Counted from the first letter of the stretch, positions 6,631-15,769 are shown. The stretch: 49,913 nucleotides of DNA from Erysipelotrichaceae bacterium (GCA_012523895.1 JAAYSZ010000045.1:1-49913); one strand, 5' to 3'. Numbers and translations: made by a program. Notes: generated by a model not told the origin, from the sequence alone.

Positions 6631-9447
6631 TTATCCTTCAGGTGTATCACTTCCAGGATTTGGATTTCCAGGATTTGGATTTCCAGGGTTTGGATTTCCA
6701 GGATCAGGTTTATTGTCGCTAGCAACATATAAATTTACTATTACATTAACATTTTGTAATTGAGATGCTGTTGTATGAATTGCTTGTCCATTAACAACAA
6801 CTCCGTTATATAAAATTTCATTTGTATTTGCTTTTGAGTCATTTGTGATTGTATTGTATGTTGCTTTTATTCCAGCAGAATTTGCCCAGTTTTCTATATC
6901 AACTCTACTAGCATTAGTATTAGGAACAAGTAGTGATAAATCCATATCAACTGCTTTAAATTCATTACAGATTTCATTGGATGTAATGCCTAAATTTTCA
7001 TATGCATAATATCCACAAACTGTAACGCTAGCTCCTGGCTCAAGTCCAACTTGTTGGCTAAAGTGTTCTGTTTCACTTGAAATTTCTGCAATTACATTAC
7101 CGTTTTGAGAAATTCTAGCCTTATATCTAATTGGTCCATAAATCCAAGTATAATCAAATAATCTTCTACCAGTAGCACCAATCCAATTTCCTCCAACATC
7201 TAGTCCAAGATCCATTGTATCTCCAGCAACATATAATTTTTCAGGGTCTGGATAAGGAGACCATGTCATATTTATATGTCCATCATTGCCAGCAGTAGCA
7301 CTGAATTCGGATAATTGATCTATATCTGAAGTTTCAGGACTTACTAGTTCATTGAATTCACTTTTTATTAGACCTGTAGTAATTAAACCACCATCCATAC
7401 CTTCGATAGGGTATGCATAAGGGAAGGTACCTAAAATATGAGTAATTGATGAAATACCTTCAGGTCTAGGTACTTCTCCAGGTTTTAATTTATCTGTTAG
7501 AGCACTTAATATTAATGTACTTATTTTACCAGGTAAGTTTAATCTGTTTTTAGTTCTATCAAAATAAGTATCCTTATCTTTTATACCTTTTTCATATCCA
7601 AGCCAAACTGCAGTTGTATATTTACTAGTAGAAGATATCATCCATTTATCTTTTGCGGCTCCTTGAGGAATATTGTATTGAAGTCCATCACTTCCCCAGT
7701 CTGTAGTACCAGTTTTGGCATAAACAGGATAATCTCTTTTTAAGATTTGCATATAGTTTGTATAAGGTCCATATACTGTTTGGTATAGTAATAAACATGT
7801 TAAATATGCGGCTTGTTCTGAGATAACACTAACTGGAGTATGTAAAGGTTCTATTGGATCACTTCCACTTTTAAACTCAATTCTACTTACTGTATGAGGT
7901 TTAATATAGTAACCTCCATTTAACATTACAGCTTGAGCAGCAGCCATTTCTAATGCACTTGCTGTATAGTTAGAACCTCCAATAGCAAATCCTATATCAA
8001 AGTTATCTGAATTAACTTTTGAAAAACCTAGGTTTTGTAGGTATTCTACTACTGCTTGTCTACCTATTTTATCTACAACCTCTTGTAAGGTTTGTATAGC
8101 AGGGGTATTTAATGAAGTACCAACTGCATCAACAAGACGAACTTGTCCTGCATATTGATTATTAAAGTTTTTAATTACTTTTGTAGTTCCTTTATATACT
8201 ATAGGCCTATCTGTAACAACATGAGTTGTAGCCCATCCTAAATGCTCAAAAGCTAAAGCATATTCTAAGAATGGTTTTACAGCAGAACCTGGTTGTTTAA
8301 ATTGTTCAGTAGCATGATTTAGTAACATACTACCACCTCTACCGTAGTTTCTTCCTCCACCGATAGCTACAATTTGACCTGTTTCATTATCAATGGATAT
8401 CATTGCAACTTCCATTAATTCATCAGGGAATACTACAGTTTCTTCTTTATCTGCTTGTATAGAATCCATTACTTTTTGAATTTCAGGATCCATATAAGTA
8501 TAAATATTCATTGCAACAGAAGTAGGATCTAAACCAGTTATCTGTTTAACTTCATTAATAACTGTATCTATATAAGATTGATATTCATATTCTTGAGAAC
8601 CACTACCTTTAGCTTTACTAGGATCTATTAGAATATCTTCAAGTTTTATACTTTTAGCAAGTTCTCCTTCTTTTTTAGTTATATAACCATGTCTTACCAT
8701 TAAATTGATAACTGAATTTCTTCTATTTGTTGCATAATCTAAATAATTAAAAGGATTATATGTATTAGGTCTATTTACAATACCTGCAAGCATTGCACTT
8801 TCACTTAAATTTAACTCAGTAACATCTTTACCAAAATAATATTGTGCAGCTTTTTGAACTCCTCTTATATTACCTGAACCACCAAAGTTCATTTTATTTA
8901 TATATAGTTCTAAAATTGTTTTCTTATCTGCATTTTTTTCTAATTCAAGTGCTAACGCAATCTCTTGTACTTTACGTTCAATCTTTTTAGGAGCTCCAAC
9001 ACCTGCTTCATCATCAGTGAAATAAGATAATTTTATTAATTGCATGGTTATTGTACTTCCACCTTGAGCAAATCTCATGGCTTTTATATTTTCAACCATT
9101 GCTTTTAAGAAACGTGCTGTATCAAAACCAGGATGTTCAAAAAACCTTGAGTCTTCTACTGCTAAAAATGCATCGACTAATGATTCTGGAAGTTGTTCAT
9201 AAGTTACATTTGTTCTTATTTGTAACCCAACATCCGCAATTTGATTTCCATCTTTATCAAATATTTTACTTGATTCTTTAGAAAGCAGGTTTGTAATTTC
9301 TAAATCAGGTTTAGTTCTTAACATGTTGCCCATTACAACAAGACCAACAGTTCCTCCTATTAAACCTGTAATTAATATAAAAATAACTAAAATAGTTAAT
9401 AAAGCTTTTTTATTGATTTTTCTAGTATTTTTTCTTCTTTTACTCAT
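6631..9447 (-). CDS. ponA: class A penicillin-binding protein (PBP1A family)
   Basis: Bifunctional peptidoglycan glycosyltransferase/transpeptidase, 938 residues from the ATG at 9447, which follows AGGAGG; an upstream in-frame ATG would overlap recU. A basic cytoplasmic N-terminus precedes a transmembrane helix (about 15-40). GT51 motifs: EDSRFFEHPG with catalytic E98, and GGSTITMQL (129-137). Transpeptidase: S388-AV-K391 nucleophile motif, S445-L-N447, K578-T-G580. The C-terminal 350 residues contain beta-rich (FN3/PASTA-like) regions and finish in a low-complexity PGNPN repeat (about 914-934) encoded by a 15-bp tandem repeat. It sits in the conserved ponA-recU arrangement and probably shares the recU promoter, with ten bases between them. 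Confidence 0.95.
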   Translation of the reverse strand: MSKRRKNTRKINKKALLTILVIFILITGLIGGTVGLVVMGNMLRTKPDLEITNLLSKESSKIFDKDGNQIADVGLQIRTNVTYEQLPESLVDAFLAVEDSRFFEHPGFDTARFLKAMVENIKAMRFAQGGSTITMQLIKLSYFTDDEAGVGAPKKIERKVQEIALALELEKNADKKTILELYINKMNFGGSGNIRGVQKAAQYYFGKDVTELNLSESAMLAGIVNRPNTYNPFNYLDYATNRRNSVINLMVRHGYITKKEGELAKSIKLEDILIDPSKAKGSGSQEYEYQSYIDTVINEVKQITGLDPTSVAMNIYTYMDPEIQKVMDSIQADKEETVVFPDELMEVAMISIDNETGQIVAIGGGRNYGRGGSMLLNHATEQFKQPGSAVKPFLEYALAFEHLGWATTHVVTDRPIVYKGTTKVIKNFNNQYAGQVRLVDAVGTSLNTPAIQTLQEVVDKIGRQAVVEYLQNLGFSKVNSDNFDIGFAIGGSNYTASALEMAAAQAVMLNGGYYIKPHTVSRIEFKSGSDPIEPLHTPVSVISEQAAYLTCLLLYQTVYGPYTNYMQILKRDYPVYAKTGTTDWGSDGLQYNIPQGAAKDKWMISSTSKYTTAVWLGYEKGIKDKDTYFDRTKNRLNLPGKISTLILSALTDKLKPGEVPRPEGISSITHILGTFPYAYPIEGMDGGLITTGLIKSEFNELVSPETSDIDQLSEFSATAGNDGHINMTWSPYPDPEKLYVAGDTMDLGLDVGGNWIGATGRRLFDYTWIYGPIRYKARISQNGNVIAEISSETEHFSQQVGLEPGASVTVCGYYAYENLGITSNEICNEFKAVDMDLSLLVPNTNASRVDIENWANSAGIKATYNTITNDSKANTNEILYNGVVVNGQAIHTTASQLQNVNVIVNLYVASDNKPDPGNPNPGNPNPGNPNPGSDTPEG
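6651..6708. repeat. 15-bp tandem repeat in the 3' end of ponA
   Basis: Three consecutive copies of TTCCAGGATTTGGAT (6651-6665, 6666-6680, 6681-6695, the third with one change) and a partial fourth. They encode the minus-strand PGNPN repeat, and copy number could vary without shifting the frame. Confidence 0.85.
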
Positions 9448-9457
9448 TTTGTTCCTC

Positions 9458-10027
9458 CTAGAAATAGAGTTCATCTAGCACTTTAATATAATTCACTGGT
9501 ACTAGCAAGTTAAATGGTATCAAATGACAATTTTTTTTAAACCAAGAATAAGGAATTGATTTCCTTGTTTTTTCTTTATTTTCATAAATATTAATAATAT
9601 CTTTTGCATTTACAAAAAATGTTTCATCTAAACTTGTAAATCTTATAATCATAAATGCAATAGCACCATGGTGTATAACACTTTTTAAATGTTGTATTTG
9701 ATGTTGGTGAATTGATTTTAAAGGAAAAGATTTTTGTGAGCACTCTTTTGCTTCAAAATCAATTGCTCTTCCTTTATATACTCCATTATAGTCTGTTGTA
9801 GATGCAACTTTAAAGTATGCTTCTGTAATTTTTGCGGCACTTCTTTTAGGATAGTCTACTGAGACTATTTGAATAGGAGTAGGCTTCTTATGTATATTAG
9901 CTATATTTTTTTCTAGAAAATATTTATTAGAACGATTTAAATCCTTTTCTAGAGTCATTCCTCTATTAGCTTGTGATATTTTAAGTGCATTATATTTTCT
10001 TTTTTTGCCATTTGGATAATTAATCAT
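9458..10027 (-). CDS. recU: Holliday junction resolvase RecU
   Basis: 189 residues, PD-(D/E)xK nuclease fold. Active-site segment: STTDYNGVYKGRAIDFEAKE at 76-95, with D79, D90, E92 and K94 at the positions of the B. subtilis catalytic set. RecU resolves Holliday junctions and modulates RecA in low-GC Gram-positives. The start has AGGTGA upstream on the minus strand. It precedes ponA in the same orientation with the ponA RBS beginning inside its stop region; this recU-ponA pairing is strongly conserved in Firmicutes. Slightly shorter than B. subtilis RecU (206). Confidence 0.95.
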   Translation of the reverse strand: MINYPNGKKRKYNALKISQANRGMTLEKDLNRSNKYFLEKNIANIHKKPTPIQIVSVDYPKRSAAKITEAYFKVASTTDYNGVYKGRAIDFEAKECSQKSFPLKSIHQHQIQHLKSVIHHGAIAFMIIRFTSLDETFFVNAKDIINIYENKEKTRKSIPYSWFKKNCHLIPFNLLVPVNYIKVLDELYF

Positions 10028-10043
10028 TATTTCACCTTGAATT

Positions 10044-10075
10044 ATTATACCTTTTATATTTAAAACATAAAAGGT
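10044..10075. promoter_or_regulatory. recU -10 box and overlapping inverted repeat
   Basis: On the minus strand TATAAT (complement of 10044-10049) precedes recU by about 17 bases. A perfect 9-bp inverted repeat, ACCTTTTAT (10049-10057) and ATAAAAGGT (10067-10075), occupies the -35 region. It has no upstream gene to terminate on the plus strand, so an operator is more likely than a terminator. Confidence 0.45.
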
Positions 10076-10128
10076 TTATTGCTTTTTAAAGGTTTGTTTG
10101 TAATAATATTTTATAGGTGGTGGTTAAT

Positions 10129-10443
10129 ATGTCAAACAAATTAAATCTTGATGTACATACACTTTATGAAAAAGAATTTAACACTGATTTTAAAGGATAT
10201 AGTCCATTAGAGGTGGATACTTTTTTAGATTTAATAATTCAAGATTATCAAACATACCAAGAATTATTATCAGAACTTAATCAAAAAGTTTCTGAAATGG
10301 AAAGAACAAATGCTTCCTTACGTGCTAAGCTTATCGAAGCACAAGGAAAAGCAAGATCTTATGAAGAAAGCCCAACTAGTAATTTAGATATTATTAAAAG
10401 AATATCTAGACTAGAACAAGAAGTATTTAATACAAATAAGTAG
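10129..10443 (+). CDS. gpsB: cell division protein GpsB
   Basis: 104 residues from ATG 10129, preceded by GGTGGTGG; an in-frame GTG at 10117 lies within the RBS. The DivIVA-type N-terminal domain reads LYEKEFNTDFKGYSPLEVDTFLD, and a coiled coil follows (about 30-75). The C-terminal NLDIIKRISRLEQEVF matches the GpsB trimerisation helix. GpsB coordinates septal and lateral cell-wall synthesis and binds the N-terminus of class A PBPs; ponA is two genes away on the other strand. The stop codon overlaps the 5' strand of the RNase P RNA. Confidence 0.92.
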   Translation: MSNKLNLDVHTLYEKEFNTDFKGYSPLEVDTFLDLIIQDYQTYQELLSELNQKVSEMERTNASLRAKLIEAQGKARSYEESPTSNLDIIKRISRLEQEVFNTNK

Positions 10444-10792
10444 CGCTCAGGCAATCGCTGGTATTATAAAATATTAGAGGAAAGTCCATGCTCGCACAAT
10501 CTGAGATGATTGTAGTGTTTGTGCCAGTTGAAAAAATAAAACTGGGTAACGAAAGTTAACGGCGGAATTATATTCTAAGGTGTAAACTATGAATATAAAC
10601 CCTAAGGTGTCACAGTGACGAAGTCAATAAGGAAACTTATTGAGTGGAACGGATAAACCCCGCAAGCGAGAAACCCAAAATTGGTAGGGGAGCTAATTAT
10701 TTCAAAATGAAGAAATAATTGGACACGAAAGTGTAGATAAATGGTTGCCACAAGGAAACTTGGACAGAACATGGCTTATCGAGTGTGCTTAA
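10438..10792 (+). ncRNA. rnpB: RNase P RNA, B-type
   Basis: Catalytic RNA of RNase P, recognised by GAGGAAAGTCCATGCTCGCA near 10475-10494 (P4 5' strand and flanking), the interior ACGGCGGAA and AAACCCCGCAAGCGAGAAACCC segments, and the 3' ACAGAACATGGCTTA (10764-10778) that pairs back to form P4. P1 is formed by GCGCTC (10443-10448) with GAGTGT (10781-10786), with wobble pairs. The first P1 base is the last base of the gpsB stop codon; weaker outer pairs extend into gpsB codons. The gpsB-rnpB adjacency is as in B. subtilis. Exact mature ends are not determined by sequence alone. Confidence 0.95.
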
Positions 10793-10794
10793 TT

Positions 10795-10830
10795 AAGGAA
10801 TCGTTAGATTCCTTATTATTATGTTATACT
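10795..10830 (+). promoter_or_regulatory. hairpin after rnpB and extended -10 promoter for pgsA
   Basis: AAGGAATC (10795-10802) and GATTCCTT (10807-10814) form an 8-bp stem followed by only a weak ATTATTAT run, a possible rnpB terminator. Immediately after, TGTTATACT gives an extended -10 (TG at 10822-10823, TATACT 10825-10830) for pgsA, with RBS AGAGG at 10841-10845. No clear -35. Confidence 0.5.
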
Positions 10831-10851
10831 TAATAAAAAAAGAGGTATATT

Positions 10852-11445
10852 ATGAATTTGCCCAATAGATTGACAGTTATTAGGATAATGATGATTCCAA
10901 TTATAATATTGGTTTACATTTTTCCTTATGCACAGTTTAATATAAATATTCCTGTATTTTATATTAAAAATTTATCCATTTCTTTAATTAATATTGTTGT
11001 ATTAATATTATTTTTAATTGCATCATTTACAGATTATTTAGATGGTTATATTGCAAGAAAAAATAATTTAATTACAACTTTTGGAAAATTTGCTGATCCT
11101 ATAGCAGATAAACTATTAGTTAACTCTCTTTACATATTATTTGTGTCAAAAGGAATTATTCCAGTAGTTCCTATAATAATTATGGTTGCAAGAGATACTA
11201 TTGTTGATGGTTGTAGAATGATGGCTGCACAAAGTGGAGTAGTTGTAGCTGCAGGATATTTAGGGAAATTAAAAACTGTACTACAAATGTTATCGATAAT
11301 ATTTATATTGCTTAATAACATTCCATTTGAATTTATTAGAATACCAATATCAGATATAACATTATGGTTTGCGACGTTTGTAAGTATGTCTAGTGGTTAT
11401 TCTTATTTCAATCAACTAAAAGAATTTATTTTTGAAAGTAAATAG
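10852..11445 (+). CDS. pgsA: CDP-diacylglycerol-glycerol-3-phosphate 3-phosphatidyltransferase
   Basis: Integral membrane enzyme making phosphatidylglycerophosphate, the committed step to phosphatidylglycerol. 197 residues with about five to six hydrophobic helices. The CDP-alcohol phosphatidyltransferase signature D-G-x2-A-R-x8-G-x3-D-x3-D is complete in DYLDGYIARKNNLITTFGKF followed by ADPIADK (residues about 62-89). Preceded by its own extended -10 promoter; followed 41 bases later by recA without a visible terminator, as in B. subtilis where pgsA also lies upstream of recA. Substrate (CDP-DAG, made by CdsA at 43594) is inferred from family. Confidence 0.93.
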   Translation: MNLPNRLTVIRIMMIPIIILVYIFPYAQFNINIPVFYIKNLSISLINIVVLILFLIASFTDYLDGYIARKNNLITTFGKFADPIADKLLVNSLYILFVSKGIIPVVPIIIMVARDTIVDGCRMMAAQSGVVVAAGYLGKLKTVLQMLSIIFILLNNIPFEFIRIPISDITLWFATFVSMSSGYSYFNQLKEFIFESK

Positions 11446-11486
11446 GAACAAATAAAGTTTAGATAATAAGTTAATGGAGGATAAAA

Positions 11487-12494
11487 ATGACAGAAAAAGT
11501 TGTTAAAGATGATAAAAAAGATGCCTTATTAAAAGATGCATTAAAACAGATTGAAAGACAATACGGTAAAGGTAGTGTAATGAGGCTAGGAGATAGAGCA
11601 AATGTTGATGTTGATGCTATTCCTAGTGGATCTCTTTCATTAGATTTAGCTTTAGGTATTGGAGGATATCCAAAAGGAAGAATTGTAGAAATCTATGGTC
11701 CTGAATCTAGTGGAAAGACTACAATTGCTTTACATGCGATTGCGGAATGTCAAAAAATGGGAGGAAGAGCAGCATTTATCGATGCTGAAAATGCGATTGA
11801 TCCTCAATATGCTAAGGCACTTGGTGTTGATATTGATGAACTAATTCTTTCTCAACCAGATTCGGGTGAGCAAGCATTAGAAATTACTGAATTATTAATT
11901 AAGTCAGGAGCAATTGATTTGGTAGTAATTGACTCAGTTGCAGCTTTAGTGCCTCAAGCAGAGCTTGATGGAGAAATAAGTAAGGAAAGCATGGGTTTAC
12001 AAGCTAGATTAATGTCTAAAGCTATGAGAAAGCTATCTGGGGTAATGAATAGATCTAGTTGTACAGCTATATTTATTAACCAATTAAGAGAGAAAATTGG
12101 AATTATTTTTGGAAATCCAGAAACAACACCTGGGGGAAGAGCTTTAAAATTCTATAGTTCTATAAGAATAGATGTTAGAAAAGGAGAAGCTATCAAAAAT
12201 GGTACAGAAGTAATTGGAAACAAAGTTAATTTGAAGGTAGTTAAAAATAAAGTTGCTCCACCATTTAAAACAGCTCAAGTTGAAATTATGTATGGAGAGG
12301 GAATATCTCATCTTTCAGAAATTATTAATTTAGGAGCTGAATTAGATATATTAGATAAAGCGGGTGCATGGTATTCATATAAGGGAGAAAGAATTGGACA
12401 AGGAAGAGAAGCAGTTAGAGCATATTTACTTGCAAACCCTGAAATTGATGAAGAAATCACTCAAAAAATTAAAGAAAATATGTTTTCTGAGTAG
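11487..12494 (+). CDS. recA: recombinase A
   Basis: 335 residues, full length. Walker [10 protein letters not shown] (71-79), Walker B-like [10 protein letters not shown] near 145-154, and the L2 region [22 protein letters not shown] after residue 190. It forms filaments on ssDNA for strand exchange. GGAGG at 11475-11479 sets the ATG at 11487. The C-terminal acidic tail is short ([12 protein letters not shown]). No SOS-box-like palindrome was seen in the short upstream gap, so damage control of this copy is not evident. Confidence 0.98.
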   Translation: MTEKVVKDDKKDALLKDALKQIERQYGKGSVMRLGDRANVDVDAIPSGSLSLDLALGIGGYPKGRIVEIYGPESSGKTTIALHAIAECQKMGGRAAFIDAENAIDPQYAKALGVDIDELILSQPDSGEQALEITELLIKSGAIDLVVIDSVAALVPQAELDGEISKESMGLQARLMSKAMRKLSGVMNRSSCTAIFINQLREKIGIIFGNPETTPGGRALKFYSSIRIDVRKGEAIKNGTEVIGNKVNLKVVKNKVAPPFKTAQVEIMYGEGISHLSEIINLGAELDILDKAGAWYSYKGERIGQGREAVRAYLLANPEIDEEITQKIKENMFSE

Positions 12495-12521
12495 CCTTCA
12501 CTAAATGTGGAGGTTTTCTTT
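12495..12521 (+). terminator. recA terminator
   Basis: CCTTCAC (12495-12501) and GTGGAGG (12507-12513) form a 7-bp stem with one G:T pair and a 5-base loop, followed by TTTTCTTT. Confidence 0.8.
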
Positions 12522-12522
12522 A

Positions 12523-12551
12523 TTGTGAAAATTTTTATGTTAATTTATAAT
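12523..12551 (+). promoter_or_regulatory. rny promoter
   Basis: TTGTGA (12523-12528), a 17-bp spacer and TATAAT (12546-12551), directly behind the recA terminator. Confidence 0.65.
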
Positions 12552-12595
12552 ATAGTAAGAGTAAAACTCTAAAAGAAAAACAAATGGAGGAAAGT

Positions 12596-14158
12596 ATGAT
12601 GGGAAATAACGTAATACTTGTATCCATTTTAGTTGGTATTATAGGTATCATAACAGGGGTTATCATGATGGTAATCGCTGGTCGATTGGGAATCTCAAGA
12701 GCAAACACAATAGCTAAAAATGTGATTGAAGAATCCAACATCAAAGCAGATGGTATTATACGTCAAGCGACTCTTGACGGTAAACAACAAGTTTACGAAA
12801 TGAAACTGCAAGCAGAAAAGGAAATCAAAGAAGCAAAAGCATCTTTGCAAAGTACAGAAAATAAGTTAGCACGTAGGGAAGATACTTTAAACTTGCGTGA
12901 TGAAACTTTAATAGCAAAAGAAAAACAAATTGATGAAAAAGATCGTCTTGCTACTTCAAAACTAACTAATTTGGAGAAGATGGAAGTAGATTTACAATCT
13001 CGTATTGATAATCAAATTGTAGTATTAGAAAGAATTGCAAACATGAGTGCTAGCGAAGCAAAAGCTGAACTTATGGATGCAGTAGAAAAGAAATCTGTTA
13101 AAGATATTGCATTATTTTTACGAGATCAAGAAGAAGAAGCTAAGGCAAAAGCAGCTGATCAAGCTAGAAATATTATTGCTTTAGCAATTCAAAGATATGC
13201 ACAAGAAGAAACAATTGATAGAACTGTTTCTGTTGTAGCATTACCTAGTGAAGATATGAAGGGTAGAATTATAGGTCGTGAAGGAAGGAATATCCATGCG
13301 ATTGAACAGTTAACAGGGGTTGATTTAATTATTGATGATACACCAGATATTATTACTGTTAGTTGTTTTGACCCAATTAGAAGAGAAATTGCTAGGTTAT
13401 CATTAGAAGCATTAATCCGTGATGGAAGAATTCAACCTGGAAGAATTGAAGAAGTTGTTGAGAAGGTTACAAATGAAATGGATGAAACCATCATGAAGAT
13501 TGGTGATGAAGCTGTATTTAAATTAGGAATAGGAAAAATTGATAGAGAAATTATCAAGTTAATTGGTAGATTAAGGTATCGTTATTCTTATGGTCAAAAT
13601 GTATTACAACATTCTATTGAGGTTGCTACCTTTGCTGGAATTATGGCAGCTGAATTAGGACTTAATCAAACTTTAGCAAAACGTGCTGGTTTATTACATG
13701 ATATTGGAAAAGCATTAGACTTTGAACAAGAAGGAACTCATATTGAACTTGGAGCAAGAATTGCTAAAAAGTATAAAGAGCATCCACTTGTAATTAATGC
13801 AATTGAATCTCACCATGGAGAAGTACCAGCAGCGGGGATAATTCCTCAGCTAGTTGAGGCAGCTGACACATTAAGCGCTGCTAGACCTGGTGCTAGATTT
13901 GAATCGATGGAAGCTTATATTAAGAGATTAGAACAACTTGAAAAAATTGCGAATGAATTTGATGGAGTTGAAAGATCATATGCAATTCAAGCTGGAAGAG
14001 AAATTAGAATTATGGTTAAACCGGAAAAAGTTGATGATATAAGCATGGTTAAGATTGCTCAAGACATTAGAGAAAAAATTGAAAACGAAATGACTTATCC
14101 TGGTCAAATAAAGGTTACTTTAATACGTGAAACTAGGGTAAATGAATTGGCAAAATAA
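12596..14158 (+). CDS. rny: ribonuclease Y
   Basis: Membrane-anchored endoribonuclease that initiates mRNA decay. 520 residues from the ATG at 12596, five bases behind GGAGG (12586-12590); an in-frame ATG at 12584 overlaps that RBS. Order of parts: transmembrane helix (about 6-28), long charged coiled coil (about 40-195), KH domain with GRIIGREGRNI, then an HD domain with H in LQHSIEVA and the HD pair in GLLHDIGKALD. It overlaps ymdB by one base (TAATG), the same rny-ymdB pair as in B. subtilis. Possible partner of the RNase J homologue at 17588. Confidence 0.97.
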   Translation: MMGNNVILVSILVGIIGIITGVIMMVIAGRLGISRANTIAKNVIEESNIKADGIIRQATLDGKQQVYEMKLQAEKEIKEAKASLQSTENKLARREDTLNLRDETLIAKEKQIDEKDRLATSKLTNLEKMEVDLQSRIDNQIVVLERIANMSASEAKAELMDAVEKKSVKDIALFLRDQEEEAKAKAADQARNIIALAIQRYAQEETIDRTVSVVALPSEDMKGRIIGREGRNIHAIEQLTGVDLIIDDTPDIITVSCFDPIRREIARLSLEALIRDGRIQPGRIEEVVEKVTNEMDETIMKIGDEAVFKLGIGKIDREIIKLIGRLRYRYSYGQNVLQHSIEVATFAGIMAAELGLNQTLAKRAGLLHDIGKALDFEQEGTHIELGARIAKKYKEHPLVINAIESHHGEVPAAGIIPQLVEAADTLSAARPGARFESMEAYIKRLEQLEKIANEFDGVERSYAIQAGREIRIMVKPEKVDDISMVKIAQDIREKIENEMTYPGQIKVTLIRETRVNELAK

Positions 14159-14934
14159 TGAAAATTTTATTTTTAGGTGATGTAGTAGGGAAAGCTGGAA
14201 GAAGGATTGTCAACGAAAAGCTTTCCCTTCTTAAAAAAGAATACAATATTGATTTTACTATTATAAATGGAGAAAACTCTGCTCATGGAAAGGGAATAAC
14301 TCATAAAATTTATAATAATTTTAAAAATGTTGGAGTTGATGTAATTACTTTAGGAAATCATGCATTTTCAAAAAGAGAAATTATTGAACATCTTGATGAT
14401 TGTCCAGATTTAATTAGACCTTTAAATATTGAACCTAAAGATGTTGGTAAAGGTATTATCATTAAAGAAGTTTTAGATAAAAAAATTGCAGTTGTTAATT
14501 TATGTGGAAATGTATTTATTGATAATTGTACTGAATCTCCATTTGATGTATTTGAAAAAGTATTACCAGAGATAGAAGCAGATATCATTATTGTAGATTT
14601 ACATGCAGAAGCTACTTCTGAAAAAGTAACATTTTTTGAATATTATAAAGATAAGATAACTGCTGTTTTAGGTACTCATACTCATGTACAAACAAGCGAT
14701 GAAAGAATAAAAGATGGATGTGCTTTTATTACAGATGTTGGTATGTGCGGTGCTTATGATAGTGTTTTAGGAAGAGATATTGAAGAGGTGTTTGATTTAA
14801 ATATAAAAAAAATTCCTTCAAGGTTTAAACCTGCAGAGGGTCCTGCAATACTTTGTGGAGTTATTATTGATATTGATGATAATACTAATAGAGCAATAAA
14901 TATTAAAAGAATACAGATAAGACCAGATGCATAA
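14158..14934 (+). CDS. ymdB: YmdB family metallophosphoesterase
   Basis: 258 residues, TIGR00282/YmdB family. Di-metal site residues visible: D8 (LFLGDVVG), E39 and N40 (NGENSAHGKG), N67 and H68 (LGNHAF), H near 150 (VDLHAEATSEK), and the GTHTHVQTSDERI stretch near 173-185. In B. subtilis YmdB hydrolyses 2',3'-cyclic nucleotides and acts in the biofilm/motility decision; whether that regulation exists here is unknown. Its neighbour RNase Y may generate or process related RNA products. Its stop codon lies inside the terminator hairpin. Confidence 0.93.
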   Translation: MKILFLGDVVGKAGRRIVNEKLSLLKKEYNIDFTIINGENSAHGKGITHKIYNNFKNVGVDVITLGNHAFSKREIIEHLDDCPDLIRPLNIEPKDVGKGIIIKEVLDKKIAVVNLCGNVFIDNCTESPFDVFEKVLPEIEADIIIVDLHAEATSEKVTFFEYYKDKITAVLGTHTHVQTSDERIKDGCAFITDVGMCGAYDSVLGRDIEEVFDLNIKKIPSRFKPAEGPAILCGVIIDIDDNTNRAINIKRIQIRPDA

Positions 14935-14955
14935 TTAATGCATCTTTTCTATTTT
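14926..14955 (+). terminator. ymdB terminator
   Basis: GATGCAT (14926-14932) and ATGCATC (14938-14944), perfect 7-bp stem with AATTA loop, followed by TTTTCTATTTT. Confidence 0.8.
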
Positions 14956-14985
14956 AATGTTAAGTTAATATGAAAGGAGATGAAT

Positions 14986-15768
14986 ATGGGTAATTCTTTA
15001 TTATATGCAACACTTGGAACTTTATTTACCTTTTTAATGACATCTGCAGGAGCTGCTGTAGTATTTTTCTTTAAAGGTAAACCAAGTGAAAACATGACAA
15101 GATCATTTATGGGATTTGCGGCAGGTGTAATGATTGCAGCATCTGTTTGGAGTTTGTTAATCCCTGCAATAGATGCAGAAGAAGCTGCAGGCGGAATTGG
15201 GTGGATTCCAGCTGCAGGAGGTTTTTTAATAGGAGTAGCTTTTTTATTACTTTTAGATAATATTATTCCCCATTTACATAGATCATCAAATGAAGTTGAA
15301 GGTCCTAAAACAAGTTTAAAAAGGACAACATTATTAGTTTTAGCTGTAACTTTACACAACATTCCTGAAGGAATGGCAGTTGGTTTAGCTTTTGCGATGG
15401 GTGCTCAAGATGGTAATTTTGCGCCAGCAATTGCGTTAGCCATTGGTATGGGTATTCAAAACTTCCCAGAAGGAGCAGCAATGTCATTACCTTTAAGACA
15501 TGAAGGAAATAGCGCTTTTAAATCTTTCTTTATAGGAAGTATGACAGGAATTGTTGAACCTATCTTTGGGATATCTGTTGTTTTATTAGCTAATGTTATT
15601 GAACCATTTATGCCTTGGTTATTAAGTTTTGCTGCAGGAGCTATGATTTATGTAACAGTTGAAGAACTTATTCCAGAAGCAACTTCAGGCGAGCATTCTC
15701 ATGCTGGAACTTTAGGAGTAATGCTTGGTTTTGTAATAATGATGGTGTTAGATGTTGCCTTAGGGTAA
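14986..15768 (+). CDS. ZIP family divalent metal transporter
   Basis: 260 residues from ATG 14986, six bases behind GGAG (14976-14979); an in-frame ATG at 14980 overlaps the RBS. About eight hydrophobic segments. Metal-site signatures are present: LHNIPEG (TM4) and QNFPEGAA (TM5), plus VEELIPEA in a late helix. ZIP proteins move Zn2+ or other divalent metals into the cytoplasm; the H/N-x2-PEG motifs place it with ZupT/GufA-like members. A histidine-poor loop (SSNEVEGPK) separates TM3 and TM4. Substrate cannot be decided from sequence. It is monocistronic or joined to the ferredoxin 58 bases downstream. Confidence 0.9.
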   Translation: MGNSLLYATLGTLFTFLMTSAGAAVVFFFKGKPSENMTRSFMGFAAGVMIAASVWSLLIPAIDAEEAAGGIGWIPAAGGFLIGVAFLLLLDNIIPHLHRSSNEVEGPKTSLKRTTLLVLAVTLHNIPEGMAVGLAFAMGAQDGNFAPAIALAIGMGIQNFPEGAAMSLPLRHEGNSAFKSFFIGSMTGIVEPIFGISVVLLANVIEPFMPWLLSFAAGAMIYVTVEELIPEATSGEHSHAGTLGVMLGFVIMMVLDVALG

Positions 15769-15769
15769 A

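Noticed and set aside
9448..9474. Upstream start for ponA
   Set aside because: It would overlap the recU stop and place the strong AGGAGG inside the coding sequence.
11446..11486. SOS box upstream of recA (GAAC near 11448)
   Set aside because: No GAAC-N4-GTTC type palindrome; spacing and second half-site do not match.
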